Counted from the stretch's first letter, positions 50,393-59,807 are shown. The stretch is DNA of 64,000 nt from MTP4 sp052056915 (GCF_052056915.1 NZ_CP195119.1:310001-374000); one strand, 5' to 3'. Numbers and translations are program-made. Notes: a model not told the origin generated them from the sequence alone.

Positions 50393-50803
50393 TTACCAGT
50401 CAACTTCTTTTCCGAGCTTGCTCCGTATCATATAGTATGCCAGGGCCCCGACAATGAAAGAGACAACCGGGTGGTTTTGCATGTAGGTGATCAGTTCGAA
50501 AAGGAAATCCCGCACCCAGTAAATTATGTTGTAGCACGCCAGCCTGATATCGAACTCGAAGTCAAGAGCCCTGTTAAATATCAAAACCGCACCCGGATCT
50601 ATCGAGCCCAGGGCCGACCTGCATTCGGGTATAAAAGGTTGAAACCTGTGCCTGATTTCAACATACCCCGCCGCAAGAGCCAGCATTACAGCTGCGTATA
50701 TTCCCAGGATTTTTAACCGGTTCCCGGGGGAATAACAAAACCCGTCTTTATCTCTCCCTGACATAACAATCTTTATATCTCCATGAATTTCACTGAGCGC
50801 CAT
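50393..50803 (-). CDS. Small two-helix membrane protein heading the AAA cluster
   Basis: The 136-residue product has hydrophobic segments ILGIYAAVMLALAAGYVEI (about residues 32-50) and VVSFIVGALAYYMI (about 113-126), with a soluble region of about 60 residues between them. It is not recognised. GGAGG lies eight bases before the ATG at 50803. As the first gene of the run it may provide the membrane anchor of the complex (inference). Confidence 0.78.
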   Translation of the reverse strand: MALSEIHGDIKIVMSGRDKDGFCYSPGNRLKILGIYAAVMLALAAGYVEIRHRFQPFIPECRSALGSIDPGAVLIFNRALDFEFDIRLACYNIIYWVRDFLFELITYMQNHPVVSFIVGALAYYMIRSKLGKEVDW

Positions 50804-52325
50804 AGCAGTCTTCCTCCTTACAAACAGGACATCTGTTTCAGCATAAGGGTCAGTTTGAACATTTTATGACTGAATTTCGATATTTATCAAACACCGGTTC
50901 AATGCTTTTTTTCAATAATCCTGTCTAATGCTTCCGTTCAATGCTCCTGATAACCTACCGGGTAACCTTAGGAGAGCATGAAATTCAGCCCTGCCTTCTT
51001 CTGTTCCTTTTACCGTCTTCGATTTTTCGACCTTACTCGGTTATTATTATTGTTTTCTATTTTTCTACTTTCATCAGTTATTTTTACCATCTTCGATTTT
51101 TTTACATCCTTACCATCAAGATGCAACAAATTTTTACCATTGAATCCGGGGTAACAGTTTTACAATTTGAAACCTCCTGATCCGGGATTTGAGATGCAAA
51201 CCTAACTTTGAAAGAGTCGTTATACATACTGTATCCCCGAACCTTTCGGGAATCACTCAGAATCCAATTTTTACATTGAGCAAACTTTCATACATACTGT
51301 ATCCCCGAACCTTTCGGGAATCACTCAGAATCCAATTTTTACATTGAGCAAACTTTCATACATACCGTGTCCCCGGACCTTTCGGAACCCTTTCAAATTG
51401 CACGGATAGGTTTCAATTACACGAAAGAAGTGAAGAATGAAAAAAGGCAGAAAAAAGCAAACTTTTCCCGGGAGAATTATAGTGATCTGGATCGCATTTG
51501 ATCCTTCGATAGCAATTGGATGGTTAGTTTTCTCACGGCTTCGAAAAACCAGAATAAGTGCAACTTTTCGCTCGATGAAATGATAGGATTAAATGGGAAA
51601 AAAGTAAGGTACAGGCAAAAAAGAGTTAGATGGTAGTACTTTCCTTTGTTGTGCCTGTTATTCTCAAAATATCATGCCCTTTTACTTAAATGCCACTCTC
51701 GTCAATAAAATTGATTCAAAACTTGCATGAATAATCTGTTATTACATCTGTATAACTATATCTGTATAATACTAATAGATAGTTTATTGAAATTAATATT
51801 TTAGTCTAATGATATACAGGTGAAATAATTATATATCATTAAATATCGTTTTTTGTTAGCGAAAATTAGTTGCGCGCAACTGACGTGCCAATCCAAATTT
51901 TTAGTTCATTAAAATAAGCATTTTTCTCTATATTAACACATTTCTTCAATTTTTTATGCAAAAAACGTGCATTTATAATTAAAAAGTTTATGCAGAAGCT
52001 TGATAATGTGTTTAATTTTAATTCCAAAGTGGGAAATCTATTTTTCGGAAAAAATACGGTTTAATAAAGTTTTAAATTCCATCGGAAATCAGCTGTTTCA
52101 CCCTGCCAGAAAAAATGTTTATATAGTTATTCGACTAAGACAAAAATTGAAAAACTTTGAGAGTTGGGGACTGGCATATCCTTCAAAAAGAAAGTACTAA
52201 AAATTATTGGACTGTAGAAAGTAATAGATAGAAATGACTCATCATTGTCTGTCCTCCAACCTTGAAATAAAACTAAAGATCCCGTATAAAGCGAAAACTT
52301 ATTTAAAAATTGAAAGGTGTGATCA
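50804..52325. other. Spacer of about 1.5 kb with a 68-bp tandem repeat
   Basis: No convincing gene. It contains the upstream region of the AAA cluster, a 68-bp tandem repeat (51223-51395), long A+T-rich stretches (51640-52000), a TTGCGCGCAA palindrome at about 51872-51881, and a TATA-like run GTTTATATAG at 52109-52118 that could drive the secreted-protein gene at 52326. Short open frames here are A+T-rich and lack ribosome sites or conserved features. Confidence 0.6.
51223..51395. repeat. 68-bp tandem repeat, two and a half copies
   Basis: Copies start at 51223, 51291 and 51359. Each contains TACATACTGTATCCCCGAAC, a CCCGAA-CCT-TTCGGG hairpin and ATCACTCAGAATCC. Copies 1 and 2 are identical; copy 3 is diverged and incomplete. 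Confidence 0.93.
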
Positions 52326-52868
52326 ATGAAGACATTGAAGAAATTGCTTGCATTGTCAATTGTATTACTGACAATTGTCCCGCTCGCTTCGGCAGATACG
52401 TCGGTAGCCCTGCTGGCCAACCAGACGCTTGAAGTCGGAATGGTAAACGCCACATGTGACGACACTAACCTCTCCGTAGAATATACAACACAAAACGGAT
52501 GGACCTTAAACGAAACCCACCTTATCGTTGCAAGGAGCCTTGAGGATATTCCGGCAACAAAGAAAGGAAACCCGATCCCCGGCCAGTTTGAATATGGAGA
52601 TGATCAGCTCCCCGGAGTGACAAAAGTTACCTATAACATTTCTCTTGAAGACCTGGGTCTTGGAGCAGGGGATGACGTGGTCATCGCAGCCCATGCAGTC
52701 GTGCAGAAAGAGGAAGTGGGAGTAGAAGATGGAGGCTTAATACTACTCGAAGAAAGTGCTTGGGCAGGTGACATTGACTTCCTGGGTAAGAACTGGGCCA
52801 CATATTTCACATGGATAATTCCGGAAGAGACCTCGCCTATCCCTGATCCAGAACCCCTTGAACCCTGA
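52326..52868 (+). CDS. Secreted protein of 180 residues
   Basis: Clear signal peptide MKTLKKLLALSIVLLTIVPL with cleavage expected after ASA. The mature part is beta-rich (LSVEYTTQNGWTLNETHLIV, DIPATKKGNPIPGQFEYGDD, VTKVTYNISLEDLGLGAGDD) and ends with WAGDIDFLGKNWATYFTWII and a Pro/Glu tail. This matches extracellular beta-sandwich domains seen in archaeal surface proteins, although I do not know a named family. There is no C-terminal anchor, so it is probably released or held by partners. Confidence 0.8.
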   Translation: MKTLKKLLALSIVLLTIVPLASADTSVALLANQTLEVGMVNATCDDTNLSVEYTTQNGWTLNETHLIVARSLEDIPATKKGNPIPGQFEYGDDQLPGVTKVTYNISLEDLGLGAGDDVVIAAHAVVQKEEVGVEDGGLILLEESAWAGDIDFLGKNWATYFTWIIPEETSPIPDPEPLEP

Positions 52869-53205
52869 AGTCGGAGAAAAAACATGAAGCACGCAGGAAG
52901 AACTTACCCAGGGACCTGATGCTGTCATGCTACAGGAAAAAAGACCCACCGTTGCTTTGAACCCCGGGTTGTGTAATTTACTCCACCATTACAAAAGCTC
53001 TCCTGCATGCTTCACTGCATGCTTCACTGCATGAAAACGATAAACAAAATACAAAGGGACCGGATTCCAGAAACCCAAAACCCCAGAGCTATAAGTTTCG
53101 GTCCCTTACCCATATCAATACTTTATCTTATGCCAGGAGTATTTTTACTCCATAAGATTTTTTAATTTTTCTATATATGATTTAAGCAGCTTTTTAGCAG
53201 GCCAT
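52869..53205. other. Spacer, nothing but a short repeat
   Basis: TGCATGCTTCACTGCATG-type words repeat at 53008-53035. Otherwise nothing visible. Confidence 0.5.
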
Positions 53206-54048
53206 TTAAAGTGAGCTGCCTGGGGTTTTCCTGACCTTCAGGAACCTCATGGAGCGGCGCTCTCCTTCCGACTCAATAAGCCCGGTTTTTGCCAGTTCGA
53301 GCAGGCGTAAATAGATATACGTATCCCCTGCCTGGTTGTATTCTTCGGAGAGTTTGCTGAGCGCTGCTCCGACAACTCTTGCCGCATTGACCCAGGTTTC
53401 AGGCACGGTTTCCCGGATCTTTTCGTCATAAATATCGGGAGATTCGGCATAAAGCTGCCCTCGCCAGAGAGTACGAAGCGGCCTGTCATCTTTTTTTAGC
53501 TCTTCCCACCTGCGCAGGTAATAGGCGAGTTCTTCTTCCGTTAAACGCCTAGCCCTGTTTTTCCCAGACAGGAGCCACTCCGGCCTTAATTCCCCGAGGG
53601 ATCTCGGGACTACACGTACGGGTCCCTCATTTTCTTTTTCTTCATACACAACCTCAAGGCCGTCTGTAAGATCCACAACAAGGAGCCCGGAAGGATTTTT
53701 TTCCCGGGAAAGCAGTTCCAGGAAGCCCGTATATTCAAAAACGGACCTGCGGGTAAACCAGACGATCCTTTCGGCTTCGGTCTCAGAGACCTGCTTCCAG
53801 AAGTCTTTCACCCGGTTCCAGAACTTTTCGGCTTCAGGCGATTGAGTCATATAGTCTACGTCTTCTATTTCCGCAAAAAGGGATTTGAAATACGCTTTCC
53901 TCACTTCCGGGTCGTAAGGGGAGATCGGGCCCAGGCCCAGGTCATCGGGAAGGACCAGGACAGTTTCCCCGGGATTGCCGCGGAGAGCAAATCTCAAGGA
54001 ACCCCCCGCCGATTCGGTGAAGATTATATGTACTTTTTTGTTTGCCAT
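53206..54048 (-). CDS. DUF1835 / DUF3658 domain protein
   Basis: The opening VHIIFTESAGGSLRFALRGN followed by VLVLPDDLGLGPISPYDPE is the DUF1835 pattern (H-x-x-x-x-x-S, later D-x-L-x-x-G-P). Residues about 80-140 continue with ERIVWFTRRSVFEYTGFLEL. The C-terminal third (EEELAYYLRRWEELKKDDRPLR, DTYIYLRLLELAKTGLIESEG) fits the DUF3658 part. It is a soluble protein of 280 residues whose function is unknown. ATG 54048; weak ribosome site. Confidence 0.78.
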   Translation of the reverse strand: MANKKVHIIFTESAGGSLRFALRGNPGETVLVLPDDLGLGPISPYDPEVRKAYFKSLFAEIEDVDYMTQSPEAEKFWNRVKDFWKQVSETEAERIVWFTRRSVFEYTGFLELLSREKNPSGLLVVDLTDGLEVVYEEKENEGPVRVVPRSLGELRPEWLLSGKNRARRLTEEELAYYLRRWEELKKDDRPLRTLWRGQLYAESPDIYDEKIRETVPETWVNAARVVGAALSKLSEEYNQAGDTYIYLRLLELAKTGLIESEGERRSMRFLKVRKTPGSSL

Positions 54049-54269
54049 ATTTGAGCACCATCTCTTTTAGAATCATTGAAGTGAGGAAGTGAATATACAG
54101 GATTTGTTTAATGGATGATAGGCTTACTCAGATAAAAACAGGCCGTAGCAGAAAAATATAGTTTACTTCTATTTTAAAAATGCCGAGTCTGAAAAGCGTT
54201 TCCTGAAAGACCGGGCTGAGGTTAAACCCCAAGCCCCCTGCCTGGAGCCTTAAATTGTTCTTGAGATAA

Positions 54270-54800
54270 TAAAGTATCATAGGGTATATCTTCTCGATCT
54301 TCTCCCCGGTCTTTGAAGGAATCGCAGTAGGTACCCAGCCCATAATCGGTTTCAATTACGGAGCCCACTGTTACTCCCGCGTTGCCAAAACCCTGAAACT
54401 GGCCGCTATTTCCTGCATTGGGACAGGAGCAGTCGGATTTCTCTTTCTCTCCGAAGATCCGGAACAGGTTATCCGGATCTTCAACCACGACAGCCCCGAA
54501 CTCCTGGAAATTACCCTCAACGGCATGGGGATTTTCATATTTTCCCTCCTTGCCCAGGGAACGGTCATGCCGGGTTCCGTGTATTTCCAGGCCATAAACA
54601 GGGTCAGAACATCCCTTTTCATCCAGCTCGGGAAAGTATTTATTTTCCTTTTTCCCTTGCTCTGGATTTTACCACCCTTCCTGGGTCTTGAAGGAGTATG
54701 GCTTGCAACCCCGGCTGCGGAATTCCTGATGCTCCTGATCGTACTGGGCCTGCTCTGGAGGGAGTTTGGAATTCTCAGGAACGGAAAAAACTGTAAGTGA
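54270..54800 (+). pseudogene. MATE efflux transporter, N-terminally truncated
   Basis: The frame opens after a TAA at about 54268 and encodes IFSIFSPVFEGIAVGTQPII, GFNYGAHCYSRVAKTLKLAA, FIFSLLAQGTVMPGSVYFQA and ends LLWREFGILRNGKNCK. This is the C-terminal part of a MATE/NorM transporter (the conserved QPIIGFNYGA motif of the second half). No start codon with a ribosome site exists, and the upstream 54070-54265 sequence does not continue the protein. Confidence 0.75.
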
Positions 54801-54871
54801 GGAAGGCCCTTCCCTTGCTCCTGAGGTTGCGTGAATGCGGAAAAACGCATTCCTCAAGCTTCTTCGGCCCT

Positions 54872-56452
54872 TCAGCTGCTGTCGCTTTCAAGCCTGCCGC
54901 TAAATGTTGCACCTCCAAGCCCTGTCAGTTCTTCAATCTGAAGGGTTACCTCCTCGTTTTCAAAGGTCATGTTCACCTGGTAGTTGTTAATATTGGAGAC
55001 CTCATTGTAGTAGAGAACGAATTCTGTGTCTGTTTTCCAGAACCCCTTCAGGGCAAGAGGTCCGAACTCCCCCCCGGGAGATAGGCGGTAAACATTATCC
55101 AGCCCTATCGGCAGCACCTGCTGCTCATCTTCCAGGGAGAGGTTGAGAATTGCTTCCTCCTGCCCCGGAAAACTCAGGGAGATAGTCATGACGCCTAGAG
55201 GGTTTGGCTCAATTACATACGTTTCACCTGAAATTTCCTCTGCCATCTCCGGCAGGGGAGGGACTGGTTCGGGATCAGGGGGATTTGAGGCAGCCGTTAT
55301 TTTGTCCTGGAGCTGCCCATAGGCTTCCGGGTTTTCAGGCAGGGCCTGATCCGACTGCAGAGATGCAAGAAGGAAGGGAGAAAGATCTCCGGGCTCAAAA
55401 CCTCCGCCTGTGGTCACAACTATAATGTTTTTCTCAGGCCAGACAATTATGCGTTGGCCGCCACGACCATTGGCTTCATAAAACCCAGGGAAACTGCCTG
55501 GGGCTGGGCCTGGGGCTGGAGTCCACCAATGGTACCCATATCCTACTTCCTCTTTTAGAGAGACATGCTTTTGCGTCGATTTATTCACCCATTCTGCCGG
55601 CACTACCTGTTCCCCTTCCCAGGCACCTTCATTCAGGTAGAGGTACCCCAGTTTTGCCATATCCGGGGGAGCCAAACGCAGGTCACCCCACCCGTGGTTG
55701 TTCCCCTGAGGGTCAGAAGGCCAGCTGACGTTCTGGATGCCGAGAGGCTCAAAAAGACTCGCATTGGCATAGTCCAGTTCGTTCATGCCGGTGGTCTCCC
55801 GGATGATCCCGGAGAGGAGATGCGAGTTGCAGCTGCAGTAGACGAAACGGGTGCCCGGTTCTTCTGCCATGGGCAGGTCAAGCGTAAACTGGACCCAGTC
55901 CGGGCTTTCCCGCATCTGATCCAGCGTGTTTTCATCATTTACGTTCTCAAAGCCCGACCTCATGGTAAGAAGGTCTTCCAGGGTCATTGCCTCCTTCCTC
56001 GCATCAAGGTTTTCCACGCTCCGTTCCGGGAAGAATTCCAGGACGGGCTGCTCGACACCTGAGATGTGTCCCTCGGAAATGGCAATGCCGGTCAGGGTTG
56101 ACGTGAAACTTTTGGTAACGGAAGCGGTGTCGTGTATGGAACCCTCAGCAAAGGGATAAAAGTAAGCATCCGCCACGACGTAGCCGTTTCTTATGAGCAG
56201 CAAGCTGTGAATGTTAACGTCCTCTTCTTGAATGTAATCCAGCGTCTCAGCCAGTTTTTCCGAGTCTATTCCCTGCTGTTCCGGAGTTGATGTCCGCCAG
56301 TCCTCAGTTGGCCAGTATACGTCGGACTCTATGTCTGTCTCCGCATCTGGTTCTGTGCCTGATTCGGGCGTCTCAACGCAGCCGGCGGCTGCGAGCATGA
56401 CCACCACGAGAGCCAGTAGTCCGAAAAATTTTGAATTCTTTGTGTTCCCCAT
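54872..56452 (-). CDS. Beta-lactamase-fold serine hydrolase lipoprotein
   Basis: Lipoprotein signal MGNTKNSKFFGLLALVVVML and lipobox AAAGC. The class C beta-lactamase/penicillin-binding-like domain has HDTASVTKSFTS (SxxK nucleophile), LTMRSGFENVND, FVYCSCNSHLLSGIIRETTG (the Y-x-S/N motif region) and GYGYHWW; the C-terminal 120 residues are a beta-rich DUF3471-like domain. Such proteins are usually extracellular esterases or peptidases, not true beta-lactamases. Start ATG 56452 follows GGGGGTAG. Acidic linker after the Cys (ESGTEPDAETDIESD). Confidence 0.87.
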   Translation of the reverse strand: MGNTKNSKFFGLLALVVVMLAAAGCVETPESGTEPDAETDIESDVYWPTEDWRTSTPEQQGIDSEKLAETLDYIQEEDVNIHSLLLIRNGYVVADAYFYPFAEGSIHDTASVTKSFTSTLTGIAISEGHISGVEQPVLEFFPERSVENLDARKEAMTLEDLLTMRSGFENVNDENTLDQMRESPDWVQFTLDLPMAEEPGTRFVYCSCNSHLLSGIIRETTGMNELDYANASLFEPLGIQNVSWPSDPQGNNHGWGDLRLAPPDMAKLGYLYLNEGAWEGEQVVPAEWVNKSTQKHVSLKEEVGYGYHWWTPAPGPAPGSFPGFYEANGRGGQRIIVWPEKNIIVVTTGGGFEPGDLSPFLLASLQSDQALPENPEAYGQLQDKITAASNPPDPEPVPPLPEMAEEISGETYVIEPNPLGVMTISLSFPGQEEAILNLSLEDEQQVLPIGLDNVYRLSPGGEFGPLALKGFWKTDTEFVLYYNEVSNINNYQVNMTFENEEVTLQIEELTGLGGATFSGRLESDSS

Positions 56453-56683
56453 AACTTCTACCCCCCTTGCAATGAACCTCAAAGCATGATGCCTGATTCT
56501 TTTGAATTCAGCTTATAGCAAACAGGATTCCCTGTAATAATATCGACAACATGCTTTGAATTCTGAAAATATAGTTCTACTAATATATAATAAACTAAAT
56601 TTTATTAATATAAAAACCAAACCTTTCCCCGGGGAAAAGTAAGGCAGTTTATCTAATTTCAGGGCAATTAAGGGTTGAGCAAG

Positions 56684-57541
56684 ATGCAAATCGATCAGAT
56701 CCCAATCGGAAAGTTTTCCTTCATGACCCGCCTCACGCAAAAAGCACTCCGCCTCTATGACCGGAAAGGGCTGCTTGTTCCGGAAGCAAAAGATTCCTTT
56801 ACCGGCTACCGTTACTACACGGTTGCCCAGGTCGAGAGGGGGATGACGATCAAAACTCTCGCATTCCTGGGATTTTCCCTGGACGAGGTCACTGTGCTTC
56901 TGGACGCAGAAAGCACGGGAAACTGTGAGGTTATGGAAGCCTGCTTCAAAAAGAGGCTTGAGGACATCCGGCTGGAGATCGGGCAGCTGCAGAAAATCGA
57001 AGGCATTTTGCGGGGCGCCTGCAAGCAAGACGGAAAAATACTGGAGTTATTCAAGATGTCAATAACAGATCCCGTTATAAAGGAAGTCCCTGAAATGCGC
57101 GTGATAAGCAAGCGCGAAAAGGGCGTTTACGCCGTAACGATCGGAAAACTCATAGGCGAACTCTGTGCCTGCGTGGACAGCCCCGAAAACCGGCGAAACC
57201 GCGTAAAAGTAACAGGCCCTATCATGTTCCTCTGCCATGACGAAGAATACAAAGAAGAAGATGCCGATATCGAAGTCGCCCTCCCGGTTTCGGGCAGGAT
57301 CTCGGTGGAAGACCCGAAAATGGAAGTCAGGACCCTCCCCGGCATCCGGGCGATTTCCGTGGTCTACAGAGGACCATACCAGGGTGTCGAGGCAGGCTAT
57401 TCCCGTATCTTTGCCTACGCCGCTGAAAAGAACCTGGAACCCCTGGGACATTTCGGCCCGAGCAGGGAACTGTACTTTAACGACCCTGCCGAAGTCCCGG
57501 AAGAAGAACTGATGACCGAGGTTCAGCTTCCGATTAAGTGA
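56684..57541 (+). CDS. MerR-family regulator with GyrI-like effector domain (BmrR type)
   Basis: The N-terminal winged helix shows TQKALRLYDRKGLLVP, GYRYYTVAQVERGMTIKTLA and a dimerisation coiled coil (LEDIRLEIGQLQKIEGIL). The C-terminal half (from about residue 125: VISKREKGVYAVTIGKLIGE, then VRTLPGIRAISVVYRGPYQG and REL-YFNDPAE-x-x-EELMTEVQ) is a GyrI-like small-molecule-binding domain. Members activate multidrug exporter or metabolic genes in response to cationic compounds. The nearest candidate target is the divergent hydrolase gene. ATG 56684 is preferred over TTG 56675. Confidence 0.88.
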   Translation: MQIDQIPIGKFSFMTRLTQKALRLYDRKGLLVPEAKDSFTGYRYYTVAQVERGMTIKTLAFLGFSLDEVTVLLDAESTGNCEVMEACFKKRLEDIRLEIGQLQKIEGILRGACKQDGKILELFKMSITDPVIKEVPEMRVISKREKGVYAVTIGKLIGELCACVDSPENRRNRVKVTGPIMFLCHDEEYKEEDADIEVALPVSGRISVEDPKMEVRTLPGIRAISVVYRGPYQGVEAGYSRIFAYAAEKNLEPLGHFGPSRELYFNDPAEVPEEELMTEVQLPIK

Positions 57542-57549
57542 AGTCTTCA

Positions 57550-57606
57550 GGTGAAACAGATCTCTGCCGGTGAAACGGATCTCTGCCGACGAAGCAGATC
57601 CCATCC
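57550..57606. repeat. Three 19-bp tandem repeats after the MerR gene
   Basis: GGTGAAACAGATCTCTGCC; copy 2 has one change and copy 3 several. Confidence 0.85.
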
Positions 57607-57647
57607 GACAGACAGACGCAATCGATTAAGCTGTGCCCCGGCACATC

Positions 57648-58505
57648 TTATCTTTTTTTCTCAAGGAACACAACGGTGTTATAGACCGGAGGCTCGGGAT
57701 GCACCCTTTCCTGCTCCTCGAAACCCTCAGGAAGGTCAAAGAGGCAGCTCCCGTTCAGCAGTTTCCTGAGCCCTTTTTCGTAAATCCTGCACGAGATCCT
57801 GCTCCCGACAGGCATGACCTCCAGAAGGTGCCCGAAAATTTCCTTTTTGGGTTCCGCCTGGGCAGCCACCATCAGGGCTTTTACTCCTGAATCGGGACCT
57901 GGCACGAAATCCCTTCCATCAAGAGAGAAATGGTTTCCGTTGAGTATCCTTATATCTTCCGAAAGCCCGAGCTTTTCCAGGACTCTTTTTGACATATACG
58001 CCCGGGTGGAATTCTGCTCTATCCCGATGCTCTTTACCCCATACTGCCTGAAAAAAACCACAAGGGTAAGGGGAAGCGGCCCGCTCCCGAGGAAGGCAAC
58101 CCTGTCCCCGGCTTTTAGCCCGAGCCCTTCGTATTCCGTGCGGACAAGTTTCAGGTAATTTCCGTAAAAAGGAAACTGCTCAAGGACGTCCCAGGGCGAT
58201 TTATCTGCAAGGACTTCATTAGCATGCTCGGTTTCGAGTTTCACGGTGTACAGGTTCCTGAACCTGATGATGTCGGTAAAAATCGGTTCGAGTTCTTCCT
58301 TTTGCAAAATCTCCAGGGCTATTTTATCGTCCATCTCCAGCGTTATCAGGGCATCCAGTTTCCTGAACAACTCCCCGTTTCGGTCGGACGGCCCGTACAG
58401 GATTTCTTCATCGGACAGGTCCCTGATATCCCGGTGCAAAGCAAGAATTTCTTCAATAATATATTCCGGAGAAAGCTCCAGACCCTCATGAACTGCAATA
58501 GCCAT
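57648..58505 (-). CDS. Nicotianamine-synthase-like enzyme
   Basis: Nicotianamine synthases condense aminocarboxypropyl groups of SAM into metal-chelating nicotianamine; an archaeal member from Methanothermobacter makes a shorter relative (family knowledge). The 285-residue product has the helical N-domain (ILALHRDIRDLSDEEI, LQKEELEPIFTDIIRFRNLY), the FPFYGNYLKLVRTEYEGLG segment, and the Rossmann SAM motif VAFLGSGPLPLTLVVFF (GSGPLPLT at 140-147) followed by GIEQNSTRAYMSKRVLEKLG. A metal-chelator role is therefore likely. ATG 58505; divergent from the radical SAM gene. The ABC chelate importer 30 kb away could use its product, which is speculation. Confidence 0.85.
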   Translation of the reverse strand: MAIAVHEGLELSPEYIIEEILALHRDIRDLSDEEILYGPSDRNGELFRKLDALITLEMDDKIALEILQKEELEPIFTDIIRFRNLYTVKLETEHANEVLADKSPWDVLEQFPFYGNYLKLVRTEYEGLGLKAGDRVAFLGSGPLPLTLVVFFRQYGVKSIGIEQNSTRAYMSKRVLEKLGLSEDIRILNGNHFSLDGRDFVPGPDSGVKALMVAAQAEPKKEIFGHLLEVMPVGSRISCRIYEKGLRKLLNGSCLFDLPEGFEEQERVHPEPPVYNTVVFLEKKR

Positions 58506-58739
58506 TCCAATCCCCCATTAGTATTTGGATTCCCTGTGATATAATTCTGTTGAAAATTTCTTAAATAAAATATAAATAAAGGTTAGAATTCAGCATCCAG
58601 GTTCATGGAAAAGCTTTCTTGCAAAAGTGTTCACGGTAAGTGCTTAGGAAAAGCATGCAGTTTGAAAGGCAGGAACATCCACATTAATAGAGAAAAAATT
58701 AATGTTGTTTCCCTTCTTCAGTAGTTCGGGCGTATTAAA

Positions 58740-59807
58740 ATGACAGACCTTGAAAACTGTGAACTCTGTGAATGGCGCTGTGGCGTAAACCGCCTGGCAG
58801 GAGAGCGGGGAGTCTGCCGGGTAGGTGGTCCTGAAGTCGCTGCAACAAGCCTTTCCGGAACCCTGAAAAGCTATTCCGTAACCCTGCTCGGCTGCTGTTA
58901 CCGCTGCCTGCACTGCAACGCTTACCGCATCTCCCAGTACCCGGACCCTCTCTGGTGGTACGGCAGGCATATCAGCCCCGAAGAACTGGTTTCCGATGCT
59001 GAAACCAGGATCAGGGCATACAGCGGGTCTGCATACAATGAGCCTTCATATCGCGGGTCAGCCTGTAACGTTTCCGGAAAAGAATTCGAAAAAGAGTTCG
59101 AAATCGACAAGATAAGCTTCACGGGTGGGGACCCGATCATACACCTCCCTTATATCGAAGAAGTAGCCGGAGTCCTCCGGAAAAGGGATTCGAAACTCGG
59201 AGTAGGGCTTGCTACCGGCGGTTTTTGTACCCCAGAATCGATGGAAAGGATTGCGGGGATTTGCAGCAGCATCACACTTGAGATAAAGGCTTTTGATGAC
59301 GAGGTGCACCGCGCACTTACCGGGGCACCCGTGGGACCCGTGCTCAGGAACGCCTCATACCTTGCAGAAAATGCCAGGGAAAAGATCCGTGTCTTCAGGA
59401 CAGTGGCTATCCCCGGCATGACCGATAAGCAGGTCGTAAAGATTGCGGAATACATTGCAGCTCTTGACCCTGAAATTCCTTACCGTCTCATAGGGTTCAG
59501 GCCGAATTTCGTGCTTTACTACCATCCGGGGCCGGAAAAGGAGATGATGGAAAAACTTGCTGAAAAGTGCAGGGATGCCGGACTAAAGGACGTCGCCTGG
59601 AGCGGGTATTACCCGGAGGCTTATCCAGAGGGAATCGAAAAAAAGGCAGAGATACTGGAGAAACGTTATTCAGGAAACAGGGAGGCAGGGCTCACCGCTG
59701 CCTACGCTCTGGAAACGGGCTGCCCGACCCACCCCAGGAACTGCGGGGAGTGTGAACTTCGGGACCGCTGTCCGGCAACCCTTAGAGAACCCTGGAACCG
59801 GCGTTAG
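58740..59807 (+). CDS. Radical SAM protein with extra N- and C-terminal cysteine motifs
   Basis: Radical SAM enzyme of the PflA-activase-like branch. The cluster motif is CCYRCLHC (CxxxCxxC, about residues 53-60), preceded by CELCEWRCGVNRLAGERGVC (a possible extra cluster ligand set) and followed at the C-terminus by CPTHPRNCGECELRDRC, the pattern of an auxiliary [4Fe-4S] site. SFTGGDPIIHLPYIEEVAG and IRVFRTVAIPGMTDKQV are barrel strands. Between strands 1 and 2 there is a repeat-like insert (YSGSAYNEPSYRGSAC). Substrate unknown; methanogens have many such proteins. It starts with ATG 58740 close to the TATA-like region, and is divergent from the nicotianamine-synthase gene. Confidence 0.85.
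   Translation: MTDLENCELCEWRCGVNRLAGERGVCRVGGPEVAATSLSGTLKSYSVTLLGCCYRCLHCNAYRISQYPDPLWWYGRHISPEELVSDAETRIRAYSGSAYNEPSYRGSACNVSGKEFEKEFEIDKISFTGGDPIIHLPYIEEVAGVLRKRDSKLGVGLATGGFCTPESMERIAGICSSITLEIKAFDDEVHRALTGAPVGPVLRNASYLAENAREKIRVFRTVAIPGMTDKQVVKIAEYIAALDPEIPYRLIGFRPNFVLYYHPGPEKEMMEKLAEKCRDAGLKDVAWSGYYPEAYPEGIEKKAEILEKRYSGNREAGLTAAYALETGCPTHPRNCGECELRDRCPATLREPWNRR

Noticed and set aside
50941..52200. Two small plus-strand open frames in the 1.5-kb spacer
   Set aside because: Composition is that of A+T-rich spacer sequence; no conserved features, no ribosome sites.
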